A DNA stretch of 64,000 nt from Vibrio atlanticus (GCF_024347315.1 NZ_AP025461.1:310001-374000); one strand, 5' to 3'; shown: positions 1 to 9,641, counted from the stretch's first letter. Translations and numbers: made by a program. Notes: a model not told the origin generated them from the sequence alone.

Positions 1-460
1 AGATTTTTTTAGATTGCCAAATCGTGCTCCAAAACCAGTGACCTTCGCGCGTTTTTAAAATTTCTGGCGAGCGTTCATCATAACGGAATTGTTTTTTTAC
101 TAAGAAGTAACGGCCGATGAATTGCTCTTTCAACTCTTCGATTGGGATGACGATTGGCATCATCCCACTTTCCGTTGTGATGATTTCGGCTTCTTGCTTC
201 TCAATATCGATACTATTAAGAACGCAAGCCTCACCTTGCTTGAGTAACAATACGGCAGGCAGAATTAAGTGAGGGATGTTTTCTAGATCGGAACGGTTTT
301 CTTTGGCCACTAACCCCGCACGCTCTGCAGAGCGAGGGAATAGGAAAGGGGTTAGCTTTCCATCAGAGAGTGGTAGCCCATTGATCAACGCTTCGGGCGA
401 GTTAGCTAACCCGTAATACCGACTAACGTAGATCAGTGAGTTTAATAGTGGATCTTGCAT
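1..460 (-). CDS. lapB: Type I secretion ABC transporter (LapB-like), N-terminal part, runs off the window
   Basis: The reading frame opens with ATG at 460 (MQDPLLNSLIYVSRYYG) and stays open to the window edge, giving about 153 residues. The visible part matches the N-terminal C39-peptidase-like domain of LapB/HlyB-type exporters; the region where a true C39 peptidase has its catalytic Cys reads YYGLANSPEA, so it should bind substrate rather than cut it. The start lies 17 nt after the lapD stop, as the next gene of the lapC-lapG-lapD-lapB run. By family knowledge it would export a large RTX-type adhesin with LapC and a TolC-like outer membrane protein. The transmembrane and ATPase domains are outside the window, so the family call rests on the N-domain and context. 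Confidence 0.8.
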   Translation of the reverse strand, partial: MQDPLLNSLIYVSRYYGLANSPEALINGLPLSDGKLTPFLFPRSAERAGLVAKENRSDLENIPHLILPAVLLLKQGEACVLNSIDIEKQEAEIITTESGMMPIVIPIEELKEQFIGRYFLVKKQFRYDERSPEILKTREGHWFWSTIWQSKKI

Positions 461-477
461 GCGATATAACCTTACAA

Positions 478-2388
478 CTATTTATCAACAATGAAGCCTT
501 GGAACACTTCTACGTAGTTATCAGACAAAATATCTAACTGAGTCTGAGTTTCAATTCGTGACGCAATAGTCGTCACACCAAGGTTATGAGCCGTTCTTGA
601 GATAGACGTTAACGTAAATTTCTGTTTTTCGTCATCAAGGTTATGAGTAAATAGGTAATCCAGCTTCACATAGCTAGGGCGGTACTCGTTGATGTAATCG
701 AGCGATTGGAAGTTGCGTCCATAGTTATCGACACCAAACACCGCATCAGCGTTGCGAATGGTGTTACACAATAGTGCCGTGTAGTGAGGAACATTGACGA
801 AACAGTTTTCTGGAATCTCAAAATGCAACAGATGAGCGATTGACGCATTTTTTTCAAGAGATTTTCCAATCCAACGGATGAAGCTTGGCTGAGAAATACT
901 GCTTGGCGAGATATTGATAGCAACGGGGCTCGTAAGCTCTTTTGCATTCAGTTTTTCAATCATCTTCTCGATAACGTATTGATCGAGGATGTGGCTCATT
1001 TCAAGCTGTTCTAATGCGTATAAGTATTGGTTGGCACCGTAACGAACCCCCTCTTTCTCAATTGCAGAAAACACTTCTTGGTGATAGGTTTTGCCAAAAC
1101 TATTATTTGCAGCTTGGAAGCGGAAAGTTACTAGGTCATTGATGATTGCTTCTTCGACCAACATGCGCCATTGCTGTTTACCCATTACAGCGCCATGGTC
1201 GTCAGCAGTTACGTAACCGTAAGCGAGCTCACGGTTCGCTTTCGCGCTAGACAGTGCGTTATCGACCAAAGACATGATTTCAGTACTGGTTTTACGTTTC
1301 TTGCTGTATGTCACACCGAGAGCTATGTGTGGATTCGCCATACCTGTTGGATCTGAACCTAGATTTTGAATGCAGTTTACGATGCTGCTCGCGACGAGTT
1401 TCAGTTCACTTTCATCAATGTTCGGCATAATGAAGCCAAACTCATCACTAGAAATACGAGCGATAGTAATATCTGGAGATGAAATAGAAGCCTGTAGCTG
1501 TTCAGCTAATTGGTGAACTAAGGCATCGCCTTCTTGATAGCCTTTGTCATCATATTCTTCACTAATAAATTCGGCTTTTAGCACCGCCAGACCACCTAAA
1601 CTAGACTCTTCTAACCACTGAGTTAATTGAGACATGTAGTAAGCACGGTTACCTAACTGAGAAACAGGGTCGATATACGCGCGCTCACGAAGTCGTTGTG
1701 CTTCTTGTGCTTGGCTCTTAAATGCAAGTTCAACTTGAGTCGACATATGGTTAATACCGTCGACGACTAAGATGAGATCTTTTGTTTTAGGGCGAACTAG
1801 AGGCTCACCGAACTGATTTTTGGCGATCTGATCCATTTTTTTAATAATTAATGACAGCGGACGTAGTGCTCGCTTGAGTATCCATGAAATCGAGATCAAA
1901 CCCAGTAAGAAAATCGCTCCAAAGAAGGTCACTAGCCGCGTAAATGCTTCCCAAAGCTGAGTGTAGGCAGGACCTGGGTGGCTCACAATTTCAACTTCAG
2001 CAAGTTGCATCCAACCACTAGTAATCACGCGGCGATCGTGAATTGGTTTAAACAAATTCAGGTTGGTAAACCATTGTGGGACACCACTTGGTTTCACAGG
2101 GTATGAACGAAGAATATCATCTCCTGTGTCTAAAAAAATTAATCGTACGACAGAGTAAGAACTACCATCAAACAGTGCGTTGATAACAGACTCTACAGCC
2201 ACTTGATCCTTTTCTTCGAGGTAAGGGGCGAGCGCCAGTCCAACAGTATTAATGGTATTATTTACTTCAGAGCGTTGCTGCTCTTCTAAGTAGTCACGGG
2301 TGGTATTGAATTCGATCATAAAAACTGAGGTCATCAGTAATATGAAAACCGCAACCATTCCGACCACAAGCTGTTTATATAAAGTCAT
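478..2388 (-). CDS. lapD: LapD-like inner-membrane c-di-GMP receptor (degenerate GGDEF-EAL)
   Basis: The 636-residue protein has a transmembrane helix near residues 8-28, a periplasmic LapD/MoxY-type domain to about 150, a second helix near 152-170, HAMP (about 170-220), GGDEF (about 235-395) and EAL (about 400-636). Both catalytic motifs are degenerate: the GGDEF position reads SSDEF, the EAL region reads QEVFSAI, and the DDFGTG loop reads DNYGRN. This is the pattern of a receptor, not an enzyme. In Pseudomonas LapD, c-di-GMP bound by the EAL domain makes the periplasmic part hold LapG and so protects the surface adhesin. The lapG stop lies 5 nt upstream of the start, so the sensor and the protease are very probably co-translated. 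Confidence 0.93.
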   Translation of the reverse strand: MTLYKQLVVGMVAVFILLMTSVFMIEFNTTRDYLEEQQRSEVNNTINTVGLALAPYLEEKDQVAVESVINALFDGSSYSVVRLIFLDTGDDILRSYPVKPSGVPQWFTNLNLFKPIHDRRVITSGWMQLAEVEIVSHPGPAYTQLWEAFTRLVTFFGAIFLLGLISISWILKRALRPLSLIIKKMDQIAKNQFGEPLVRPKTKDLILVVDGINHMSTQVELAFKSQAQEAQRLRERAYIDPVSQLGNRAYYMSQLTQWLEESSLGGLAVLKAEFISEEYDDKGYQEGDALVHQLAEQLQASISSPDITIARISSDEFGFIMPNIDESELKLVASSIVNCIQNLGSDPTGMANPHIALGVTYSKKRKTSTEIMSLVDNALSSAKANRELAYGYVTADDHGAVMGKQQWRMLVEEAIINDLVTFRFQAANNSFGKTYHQEVFSAIEKEGVRYGANQYLYALEQLEMSHILDQYVIEKMIEKLNAKELTSPVAINISPSSISQPSFIRWIGKSLEKNASIAHLLHFEIPENCFVNVPHYTALLCNTIRNADAVFGVDNYGRNFQSLDYINEYRPSYVKLDYLFTHNLDDEKQKFTLTSISRTAHNLGVTTIASRIETQTQLDILSDNYVEVFQGFIVDK

Positions 2389-2393
2389 TGTAC

Positions 2394-3062
2394 CTACTCA
2401 TCGTAATTGATAATGGGTTTGTTTAATTTTAGAGAGCGCTCACGCGAACGTAAGTCGTTCCATAAGCTCAATCTTGAAGATTTTCCTGATAACTTGCCGC
2501 TGCCTGCCGCCGACTTGATTAACCATAGGTTTTTACCATTGAAGCTGTATATCGGTCGTAGATCTCTGCGCTTGGAGCCGCGTTTTATTTCAGGGTTTAA
2601 GTTGTCTAAAATTAGTGGTTCTGCACTGGGTGTAGAGTAGTAAGCCAACACCATATGGAATTGGTTTAACTCAAGTGCTTTTACATACACTAATCGTAAT
2701 TTCTTATCTGGGACGCCGAGTTCAAGTAAAGAGAAGTATTTTGCGATAGTGAAATCTTCACAGTCACCCGCGTTACTGCCCAAAAATTCCAGCGGTGTCG
2801 CCCAGTAGTCATTCTTTCCCCAAAGTATACTGTCATCGACAAAGTACATTTGGTTGAAGAACCGATTTACCGAATCGAGTTTCTCTTTTTCACTTAACCC
2901 TGCGTACGACGTCATATTTGAGCGCCATGTCGACACTCGCTTCCCTGCTCTTTCTCCGTAGGTTACAGAGACTGCGTCTATCCACCTTTGGTCACTCTTG
3001 TTCAGTGCTCCGGAAGTAAAAGAGGTAAGGAACAGCAGCAATAACGAAAAACGAGATTTCAT
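2394..3062 (-). CDS. lapG: LapG-like periplasmic cysteine protease (BTLCP family)
   Basis: The 222-residue protein starts with a signal peptide (hydrophobic run at residues 5-19). The transglutaminase-like catalytic triad is visible as Cys101 (AGDCEDF), His136 (QFHMVLA) and Asp153 (LILDNL), with the spacing known for LapG. The family cleaves the N-terminal region of large RTX adhesins at a dialanine site when c-di-GMP falls and LapD lets go, releasing cells from the biofilm. It sits between lapC and lapD in the same operon. The target adhesin is not in this window. Confidence 0.93.
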   Translation of the reverse strand: MKSRFSLLLLFLTSFTSGALNKSDQRWIDAVSVTYGERAGKRVSTWRSNMTSYAGLSEKEKLDSVNRFFNQMYFVDDSILWGKNDYWATPLEFLGSNAGDCEDFTIAKYFSLLELGVPDKKLRLVYVKALELNQFHMVLAYYSTPSAEPLILDNLNPEIKRGSKRRDLRPIYSFNGKNLWLIKSAAGSGKLSGKSSRLSLWNDLRSRERSLKLNKPIINYDE

Positions 3063-3121
3063 TGCCGCTGCTCTTGTTTTTTCACTGCATCTAGGAAGAC
3101 GTTCTCAAGCATTAACCGTCC

Positions 3122-4513
3122 TTACTCTTTTAGTGCGTTGTTTTGAGCACTAAAAATTGGCTTCAACATATATTCAAGCACGGTTCTTTTGCCGGTGATG
3201 ATATCGACAGAAGCGGTCATACCTGGAATGATAGGCAGCTCTTCATTAGCCCCAAAGCTGTACTTCTCGGTACGAACACGCACGATGTAAAAACTATTGC
3301 CTTCTTCATCTTGAGTGGTATCGGCACTGATGTGCTCTAACACACCCACTAAACCACCGTATTTAGTAAAGTCATAGGCACTGAATTTAACCACAGCGCT
3401 CAATTCTGGACGTAAGAATGCGATATCTTGTGGAGCAATTTTCGCCTCAACTAATAGGGAGTCTTCAGTTGGTACAATTTCAACAATGTCCATACCCGGC
3501 TGGATAACACCGCCTACGGTATTAATACCAAGCGTTTTGACGGTTCCTGTTACTGGAGAAACTACTACAGTTCGATTAACTCTGTCTTCAAGGCCAACCG
3601 CTGATTCCGTCATTGCAGAGAGCTTATCTTGTGCTTGGTTTAGCTTCTCTTGTTGTTCTGATCGGAAGTTCAATGCAGCATCGATACGACTGAGCATCGC
3701 TTCTTTGATTGCTGAACGTAGAAGAGGGATTTTGAGTTCGCTAGAGGTCATTTCTCGGCGAGTGTCGTTAACTTGCCTTTGCAGCTTGAGCAGTTCAATT
3801 TTTGGCACCACCCCTTCATCAGCAAGAGGCTTGGTAATATCTAATTCTTGGCGGGCAAAGTTGTAACTCTGTCTTAAATTCTGAACACGCGCTTTTATTT
3901 CAACTAGGTCTTGTTGTTTCTGTCCAACCTGTTGATCAAAAACGGAAAGTTGGTTCTTCAGGTTATTCAGATCTTGACGATATTCTGCTTTTTGGCGATT
4001 AACCAATTTGGGGTGAAGGTCGTAGAATAGTGGTGGGAAGGCGAGTTTACCATAATCGAGTAAGACACTTTTTTTCCACTCCTTTACTGAGAATTCTTCA
4101 TTGATAACAACACTGGTCAGTGAGGCGGACAGCATCAGTACATTAGCCGTTAAGTTCGCAACTTGTTGCTCACGCTCACGAAAGTCAGAGCGGAATCGAG
4201 TGTCATCTATTAATAGTAATTGTTGCCCTTTTTGAACTCGTTGCCCTTCTTTGACTAAAATTTCTTTAACCAAACCACCTTCAAGGTTTTGCACCACCTG
4301 AATCTGAGAGGAAGGGATCACCTTGCCTTGGCCAACAGTCACTTTGTCGATTTCAGCCCAAGCAGACCAACCAATAGCAGCGACAAAAAACAGAACGATA
4401 ACCCACAACATAATACGCGCACTGGTGGGCGTATTGAGGAGCAGTGCCGCTGTTTTGTCATCGACATACTCAAGTTCGGTCTCGTTCAATTTGCTGAAAT
4501 TTTTCTGACTCAT
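3122..4513 (-). CDS. lapC: HlyD-family membrane fusion protein of the Lap type I secretion system
   Basis: The 463-residue protein has a short cytoplasmic N-terminus, one transmembrane helix (about 35-53), a split lipoyl/barrel-sandwich domain beginning near GQGKVIPSSQIQVVQNLEGG, a long coiled-coil hairpin (about 110-300) and the C-terminal HlyD beta-barrel region ending in IPGMTASVDIITGKRTVLEY. This is the periplasmic adaptor joining a LapB-type ABC exporter to a TolC-like channel. It is 59 nt upstream of lapG and appears to be the first gene of the lap operon; the stretch 4514-4625 should hold the promoter, but no confident -35/-10 pair was assigned. Confidence 0.93.
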   Translation of the reverse strand: MSQKNFSKLNETELEYVDDKTAALLLNTPTSARIMLWVIVLFFVAAIGWSAWAEIDKVTVGQGKVIPSSQIQVVQNLEGGLVKEILVKEGQRVQKGQQLLLIDDTRFRSDFREREQQVANLTANVLMLSASLTSVVINEEFSVKEWKKSVLLDYGKLAFPPLFYDLHPKLVNRQKAEYRQDLNNLKNQLSVFDQQVGQKQQDLVEIKARVQNLRQSYNFARQELDITKPLADEGVVPKIELLKLQRQVNDTRREMTSSELKIPLLRSAIKEAMLSRIDAALNFRSEQQEKLNQAQDKLSAMTESAVGLEDRVNRTVVVSPVTGTVKTLGINTVGGVIQPGMDIVEIVPTEDSLLVEAKIAPQDIAFLRPELSAVVKFSAYDFTKYGGLVGVLEHISADTTQDEEGNSFYIVRVRTEKYSFGANEELPIIPGMTASVDIITGKRTVLEYMLKPIFSAQNNALKE

Positions 4514-4625
4514 AACAGTCCTTGTTCGCTAAATAAAAGTGCAAGCTTTGTGAGTGTATTCTTACTTTTGATAAATGTTAAGGCTTTGCTCCTTTAAATC
4601 TTTGAATTTATATATTTTTTAACTC

Positions 4626-5939
4626 TTATTGTTTTTTGAAATCTGTTTTATCAAGTTGGTGCTTTCTCAGCTTGTCATAAAGCGTTTTTCGCGATACTTG
4701 CAGCTCTTGCTGTACCTCTTTTAAGCGCCCTTGATGACGATGTAGTGCCTCTATCAAGATGATTTGCTCAAAGCTATCGGTTCGTTGGCTTAATGACAGT
4801 TGTTGCTCTTCAGTCTTTAGATCGATGTGGTCTTTATCGCTTTGCTCTTGATTATGATTAGGCTCTGATTCAAGCGATGCCAGCTTGGGTTTAGTCAACA
4901 CTCTGAGCTCTGCATGTTGGCGAAGCTGTCGAATATTTTCACTCCAGTGAGTGGCGATCAATCGTTGAACCTCTTTTTCTGTAATCACCGGAGGGGGTAA
5001 CTGATATCGACTTGCCGCACCACGAGCGAAATGTTTAAACAAAGAACCAATATCTTCTGTTCGTTGCGCTAGCGGTAGCAAATCAAATCGACGGAACTCA
5101 CTTACCATTGTAGTAGGAAGTATTGTGGTTGCTAAAATGATACAAGTTGCACTGGTCTTGCATGAGTTTTCACGAAGTAGAGTGGGTTTTAGGTTCGCTA
5201 GCCACTGCCATTGGTCTTGAGTTAATGCTTCTGTTTCATGGATATAAAGTGTCCCCCCCTGATGTTTCAAGAACAGTTGCAAAACAAACTGATGGAATGT
5301 CGCTTCGTCACTGCGTGGCAAATTAAACGCAGCAACAGGGCAAAGCTCTGCAGCTTGATGGCTGTGAAGATCGTGCGTGTACTGCGCCGTAACCCTTTTG
5401 CCCGTTCCTAAATCACCGACGAACAGTAGAAGTGGGTTAGTTTTGGTATCTAGAGAGATCAGTTCTCGGCGTAATGCCTGCATTGATGGCGATTGACCAA
5501 TCAACTTTGGACCTACCTGATTCTGTACCGCCAACTCTTTACGTAATAGATTATTCTCTTCAACCAGTGCCAGCTTATCCGATGCTTTTTTTACTGCGGT
5601 CAGCAGGGCATCGACCACAAACGGTTTTTCTAAAAAATCATAAGCGCCAGCTTTCATTGCGGAGACGGCTGTTTGCACGTCCCCATGGCCTGTTAGTACG
5701 ATGATCTGAAAATGAGGGTTTTGATTCAGCAGTTTTTGCGTCAATTGAATGCCATCCATCACCGGCATGTGAATATCGGTAATGACAATCCCAGCTTGCG
5801 TCACATCTATTCTCTTTAGCGCCTCAATGGCATTGGGGAAGCTGGCAATATCGATGCCTTCAATGAGCATGGCTTGTTCTACGGAGTCTCGAATGGCGGG
5901 TTCATCATCGACAAAATAGAGTTTAGGCAGAGAGTGCAA
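4626..5939 (-). CDS. DctD-like response regulator with degenerate AAA+ domain
   Basis: The 437-residue protein has a normal receiver domain (Asp11/12, phosphoacceptor Asp55, Thr83, Lys105), a NtrC-type central domain and a C-terminal Fis-type helix-turn-helix (VSRKTLYDKLRKH). The middle domain looks damaged: Walker A is GDLGTGKR (175-182), Walker B reads GGTLYIHETE with His234 where Asp is expected, and the segment that should carry the sigma-54-contacting GAFTGA loop is missing between about residues 205 and 228. It may therefore be a DNA-binding regulator that no longer remodels sigma-54 holoenzyme. It follows the DctB-like kinase gene by 91 nt and is its obvious partner. C4-dicarboxylate transporter genes are not next to it, so the ligand and targets are unknown. 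Confidence 0.85.
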   Translation of the reverse strand: MHSLPKLYFVDDEPAIRDSVEQAMLIEGIDIASFPNAIEALKRIDVTQAGIVITDIHMPVMDGIQLTQKLLNQNPHFQIIVLTGHGDVQTAVSAMKAGAYDFLEKPFVVDALLTAVKKASDKLALVEENNLLRKELAVQNQVGPKLIGQSPSMQALRRELISLDTKTNPLLLFVGDLGTGKRVTAQYTHDLHSHQAAELCPVAAFNLPRSDEATFHQFVLQLFLKHQGGTLYIHETEALTQDQWQWLANLKPTLLRENSCKTSATCIILATTILPTTMVSEFRRFDLLPLAQRTEDIGSLFKHFARGAASRYQLPPPVITEKEVQRLIATHWSENIRQLRQHAELRVLTKPKLASLESEPNHNQEQSDKDHIDLKTEEQQLSLSQRTDSFEQIILIEALHRHQGRLKEVQQELQVSRKTLYDKLRKHQLDKTDFKKQ

Positions 5940-6030
5940 AAGTCGAATCCTTAACAGTATGTGAGGTTAGCTATGTGTGAAATTAGCAGTATGCAAAATT
6001 CATTTTCTAATCAACGATAACAACGGCACG

Positions 6031-7953
6031 TTAGCCCTTATCGTTATATAACGGGATGCTTAGCGAGAATACCATGCCTGAAGGCTCTAACCGGTTGGCG
6101 CTGATTGTGCCGTGATACGCTTCAATAATCCGTTTCGATATTGAAAGCCCTAGCCCTAAACCTTCCGGTTTGGTGGTAAAAAACGGGTCGAATAGCTGTT
6201 CTAGTTTGTTATCCGGCATGCCAATTCCGTTATCCCAAATGATCAGCTGACAAGAGTCATGATGCAGTTGCCATTCGATGCCTATCTGTGGGCTAGCCTG
6301 TTGATCAATGCTTTCCAGGTTTTGTTGCTCCTGCAAGATTTTCTGTTCAATAACTTGCTGTTGAAGCGCTTGAGTCGCGTTGTGAATTAGATTCACCAGT
6401 ACTTGCTCGAGTTCGGTTGGATGAATGGCAATATTAATGTGATTTGGCACCGTGCTTAGTCTTAGTGTAATGCCTTGCTTGATCATCAGCGCACTGAGAA
6501 TACTGGTGGCGTTGTTGACCGCTTGGTGCAGGTTCGCGACATGATGTTCTTGTTTAGTGACCTTGCGAGTAAAGACTTTGAGTCGCGCTATGATGTCGGT
6601 AATGGTGTTGTTGAGGCCAATCATTTTCTCAAGATTGCTCTTCACTAAATCTGTCCGTTCCATTTCTAGCAGCTTTAAGCTGTTCTCGCTATAAGTTCGA
6701 AGCGCTGCAAGCGGTTGGTTGATTTCGTGGTTAATGCTGGCTGACAGCTCTCCGAGTACCGCTAATTTTGCTGTTTGGGCCAGCTCTTGTTCTGTCTGCT
6801 TCAGCTTTAACTGCGATGCTTGGTATTGAAAAATGGTTTGCTGAAGTTGTTGATTGGATTTCTTCAAATAGTGAGTACGTTTATCAACGGTTTGTTCTAG
6901 GTTTTGGTTGAGCCGGGTTAGCGCCACTTTCGCGACGTAAGTCTGTCGCCACGACCACGCGATGAGCATCACCAAGCTGTAAATCACCACGAAGATGACA
7001 TCGATCTGCAGCACTTTAATAAGCTCAGCTTCGGCCTTTTTTAATGCGACAACTTGGTACTGATTGTTACTGAAGGCTGCGGGGTAAAGATTGAACGGCC
7101 CAAGTTTAAACAATCGGTTTGCCGTAAGTTCTTTTTGTACTCGATTTGGTTGAATGTTGTTGGGCTGACTAGCGTCGTTAACTTGTGGTTGATAGTTGGA
7201 AGAGCGAAAAGCTTCTATGATCGAAATTTCGCTTTGACCGTATTGGCGCTGCAGGGCGATATCGGTTTGTTGCTTCTGGCTTAATGGCAACAACGAGTGA
7301 TAAAGCCACTGAGTTTGGCTGGAGAGAAAAACCACTTGGTTAGAGTCGAGTACCACAATCTCAAAATCATCGCTGGTTAGGATGTTTTCAAGGTTCTCTA
7401 GACTCACTTTAACGGTGATAACCCCAACAATGTCATTCTCTATATACAGGGGCGAAGACAAAAAGTAACCGCGTACGTTGGAGCGAGCCCCCAGTGCGAC
7501 ATAGTGTGTGCTGTTACCTTCAATCGCGGACGCAAAATAAGGACGAAACGAGAAGTTCTCACCCACGAAAGTACCGAGCTTCTGGTAATTACTGGAAGCG
7601 ACCACAGTACCGCTCGGGTCATGAATATAGATGGTGTCAGCTTGGCTTTGATTAGACCATTCAAATAGCAATTGATTGAGCTGCGCAGCGGAAATCTTGT
7701 CTGTTTGTGGTGATGAGTCAAAATAAGAGAGCAGACGCGGGTCATGGCTGAGCAAATCAGGGATCTGTTTGAATTTATCCAGTTCAGAGTCGATTTGTAG
7801 GTTCGCTTTATTGGCCGCTTCGTTGAGCTTTTGAGTGACCACTTTTTCTTGAAATTGTACTGCCAAAAAATGAGTTGTGCTCAGCCCAATAGCCCCCAAT
7901 AACAATGAGAATAAAACGAAGGGAGTCATTATGTTAAGCAGTATCTTAGTCAC
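6031..7953 (-). CDS. DctB-like sensor histidine kinase
   Basis: The 640-residue kinase has a first transmembrane helix (about 10-31), a large periplasmic double-PDC/Cache domain (about 35-310) with the DctB-type signatures FRPYF and RGYFLSSP, a second helix (about 315-337), a coiled-coil linker (345-395), and a HisKA/HATPase pair with His409 in SINHEINQP and ATP-lid motifs DNGIGMP and GLGLGLS. DctB proteins sense C4-dicarboxylates through the RGYF/S-P region, so a small carboxylate is the likely ligand; that is family inference. It is transcribed just before the DctD-like regulator. Confidence 0.9.
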   Translation of the reverse strand: MTKILLNIMTPFVLFSLLLGAIGLSTTHFLAVQFQEKVVTQKLNEAANKANLQIDSELDKFKQIPDLLSHDPRLLSYFDSSPQTDKISAAQLNQLLFEWSNQSQADTIYIHDPSGTVVASSNYQKLGTFVGENFSFRPYFASAIEGNSTHYVALGARSNVRGYFLSSPLYIENDIVGVITVKVSLENLENILTSDDFEIVVLDSNQVVFLSSQTQWLYHSLLPLSQKQQTDIALQRQYGQSEISIIEAFRSSNYQPQVNDASQPNNIQPNRVQKELTANRLFKLGPFNLYPAAFSNNQYQVVALKKAEAELIKVLQIDVIFVVIYSLVMLIAWSWRQTYVAKVALTRLNQNLEQTVDKRTHYLKKSNQQLQQTIFQYQASQLKLKQTEQELAQTAKLAVLGELSASINHEINQPLAALRTYSENSLKLLEMERTDLVKSNLEKMIGLNNTITDIIARLKVFTRKVTKQEHHVANLHQAVNNATSILSALMIKQGITLRLSTVPNHINIAIHPTELEQVLVNLIHNATQALQQQVIEQKILQEQQNLESIDQQASPQIGIEWQLHHDSCQLIIWDNGIGMPDNKLEQLFDPFFTTKPEGLGLGLSISKRIIEAYHGTISANRLEPSGMVFSLSIPLYNDKG

Positions 7954-8119
7954 TAGGATCTCAGCATGTCATCGGTTTGTATAAAGATTATCAATATGAT
8001 GGATAGAGTACCGAGATCTTGTTAACACAGAGCACCTTCTGTGAGACAAAACCATGGCTTAGACTTGTGTTTCAAAGGATTACAGCGCAAAATCAAAAAA
8101 AATTGAAAGGAGCAACCAA

Positions 8120-8755
8120 ATGGAACTGACCGATATTCGTCGCGAATACGCTAAGGGTGGATTGAGACGTAAAGACTTAGCCGTAGACCCGATTGAGCAA
8201 TTCAATCTATGGCTAGAGCAAGCTATTGAAGCTAAGTTGACGGACCCTACTGCCATGACAGTTGCTACGGTTGATGAAAATGGTCAGCCATTCCAGCGAA
8301 TTGTTCTGCTAAAGAATGTTGATAAAGACGGCTTCGTTTTTTACACCAACTTAGGTAGCCGTAAAGCGCACCAGCTAGAGCACAATAGCAAAATCAGTTT
8401 GCATTTCCCTTGGCACCCTCTTGAGCGACAAGTTCATATTACGGGCACGGCTGAAAAACTGACAGCAATGGAAAATATGAAGTACTTCTCGTCACGACCA
8501 AAAGAGAGCCAATTGGCCGCAATTGCAAGTAAGCAAAGTAGCCGTATCTCTGCTCGTGGGATTTTAGAAGGCAAATATCTAGAGCTTAAACAGAAGTTCG
8601 CGAAAGGAGAGATTCCTGTGCCTTCTTTCTGGGGTGGCTTCCGTGTGCGTGTGGATAGCATTGAGTTTTGGCAAGGTGGAGAGCACCGCTTGCATGATCG
8701 CTTCTTGTTCTCACGCCAAGATAGCCGTTGGGATATCGACCGCCTAGCGCCTTAA
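8120..8755 (+). CDS. pdxH: Pyridoxamine 5'-phosphate oxidase
   Basis: The 211-residue length and the sequence fit PdxH throughout: the N-terminal [20 protein letters not shown], the FMN-binding stretch [20 protein letters not shown] with SRKAHQL, and the C-terminal [12 protein letters not shown] and WDIDRLAP. The enzyme oxidises pyridoxamine- or pyridoxine-phosphate to pyridoxal 5'-phosphate with FMN and oxygen. A clear ribosome binding site (AAAGGAGC) precedes the ATG. It is monocistronic, divergent from the kinase gene and closed by a strong hairpin terminator. Confidence 0.97.
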   Translation: MELTDIRREYAKGGLRRKDLAVDPIEQFNLWLEQAIEAKLTDPTAMTVATVDENGQPFQRIVLLKNVDKDGFVFYTNLGSRKAHQLEHNSKISLHFPWHPLERQVHITGTAEKLTAMENMKYFSSRPKESQLAAIASKQSSRISARGILEGKYLELKQKFAKGEIPVPSFWGGFRVRVDSIEFWQGGEHRLHDRFLFSRQDSRWDIDRLAP

Positions 8756-8758
8756 TTT

Positions 8759-8790
8759 GCTTAACTGCTTAACTGCTTAACTGCTTAACT
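8759..8790. repeat. Four tandem copies of an 8-bp unit
   Basis: The unit gcttaact occurs four times head to tail right after the pdxH stop codon, before the terminator. Such runs change copy number by slippage; no function is evident. Confidence 0.9.
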
Positions 8791-8795
8791 GATCC

Positions 8796-8834
8796 AAAAA
8801 TACCGTTGATTAGACTTATCAACGGTATTTTTTT
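8796..8834. terminator. Bidirectional terminator between pdxH and the convergent LuxR gene
   Basis: The perfect stem AAAAATACCGTTGAT / ATCAACGGTATTTTT with a 7-nt loop is flanked by A and T runs, so it can stop transcription from both sides. Confidence 0.9.
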
Positions 8835-8858
8835 GTCTGTATCTCATCAAACCAATAT

Positions 8859-9641
8859 CTAGTCACTGTGCAGAACAACGGAGATCTGCTTTTTAAGCAG
8901 GGTTTCTGGGATCATGGAGCCTAGCCCCGAGTCCAACGCATACTCAATCAACTGGCTTTTACTGCGCGCATCAAATTTCTGCTTCAACCTGGCGACATGC
9001 CCTTCGACCGTTTTGATTGAAATGTTCAACGTAGACGCGATGTACTGTGGTTTCTTGCCGAATAGCAGCAAGAACAGCACTTCTGATTCTCGCGAAGTCA
9101 GTCGCTTTTTGAGCTTTGATATGCGTGGCTTTGATCCTGCAATGGACACTTGATTGTCTTTTTTGCAAGTCGCCTGACACACCCAATGGCCTACCTCTAA
9201 GATGGCTGTGTCGGTGAGTTCTTGACCATAAAAAATGGTGCCTTGAACTTCGCCATTCCCATCAAGCCAAGGGGTTTTAGTAAAAATATGGGCGTGCCAG
9301 CGTCCGTCTGGATAAGGGTGAATATCGAGGATTTTAAGAGTACTGCGTGTATCCATTACATGTTTGTCTTGAGCCCTGAAATCCTGCGCGCATTCGGTTG
9401 TTTGACTAGGCATATCGAAATCGGTTAAGCCCGTACAAGTTTCGTTGGGTTTTAAGCCAATTAATTGGTTGTAAGCAAGGTTAGCATACACGAAGACAGA
9501 GTCAGTATCTTTGCAACCCCAGCAACCTGGAAGTTGTTCAAATAAAGAACGATGTATGGAGTTGAGGGGATCCGGCAAGGCTTTATCTCGTAAGAGGGAG
9601 TATTGCAATGATATCAGTTTCTTATAGAGCTGCAATGACAA
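8859..9641 (-). CDS. PAS domain LuxR-family transcriptional regulator
   Basis: The 260-residue protein has an N-terminal PAS-like sensor (about 25-150, with PGCWGCKDTDSVFVYANLAY) and a C-terminal LuxR/GerE helix-turn-helix (about 178-240: LTSRESEVLFLLL, IKTVEGHVARLKQKF). There is no receiver domain and no acyl-homoserine-lactone domain, so it probably senses a small ligand or redox state via PAS. The frame starts with TTG at 9641 directly after an in-frame stop and without an obvious Shine-Dalgarno; a start slightly further in, at another non-ATG codon, is possible. It converges on pdxH. The target genes cannot be told from the sequence. Confidence 0.85.
   Translation of the reverse strand: MSLQLYKKLISLQYSLLRDKALPDPLNSIHRSLFEQLPGCWGCKDTDSVFVYANLAYNQLIGLKPNETCTGLTDFDMPSQTTECAQDFRAQDKHVMDTRSTLKILDIHPYPDGRWHAHIFTKTPWLDGNGEVQGTIFYGQELTDTAILEVGHWVCQATCKKDNQVSIAGSKPRISKLKKRLTSRESEVLFLLLFGKKPQYIASTLNISIKTVEGHVARLKQKFDARSKSQLIEYALDSGLGSMIPETLLKKQISVVLHSD

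Noticed and set aside
4626..7953. True DctBD system for C4-dicarboxylate uptake
   Set aside because: No dctPQM or dctA gene is adjacent and the regulator's ATPase is degenerate, so only DctB/DctD-like is claimed.
8759..8790. CRISPR-like array
   Set aside because: The units are 8 bp with no spacers; a simple tandem repeat.
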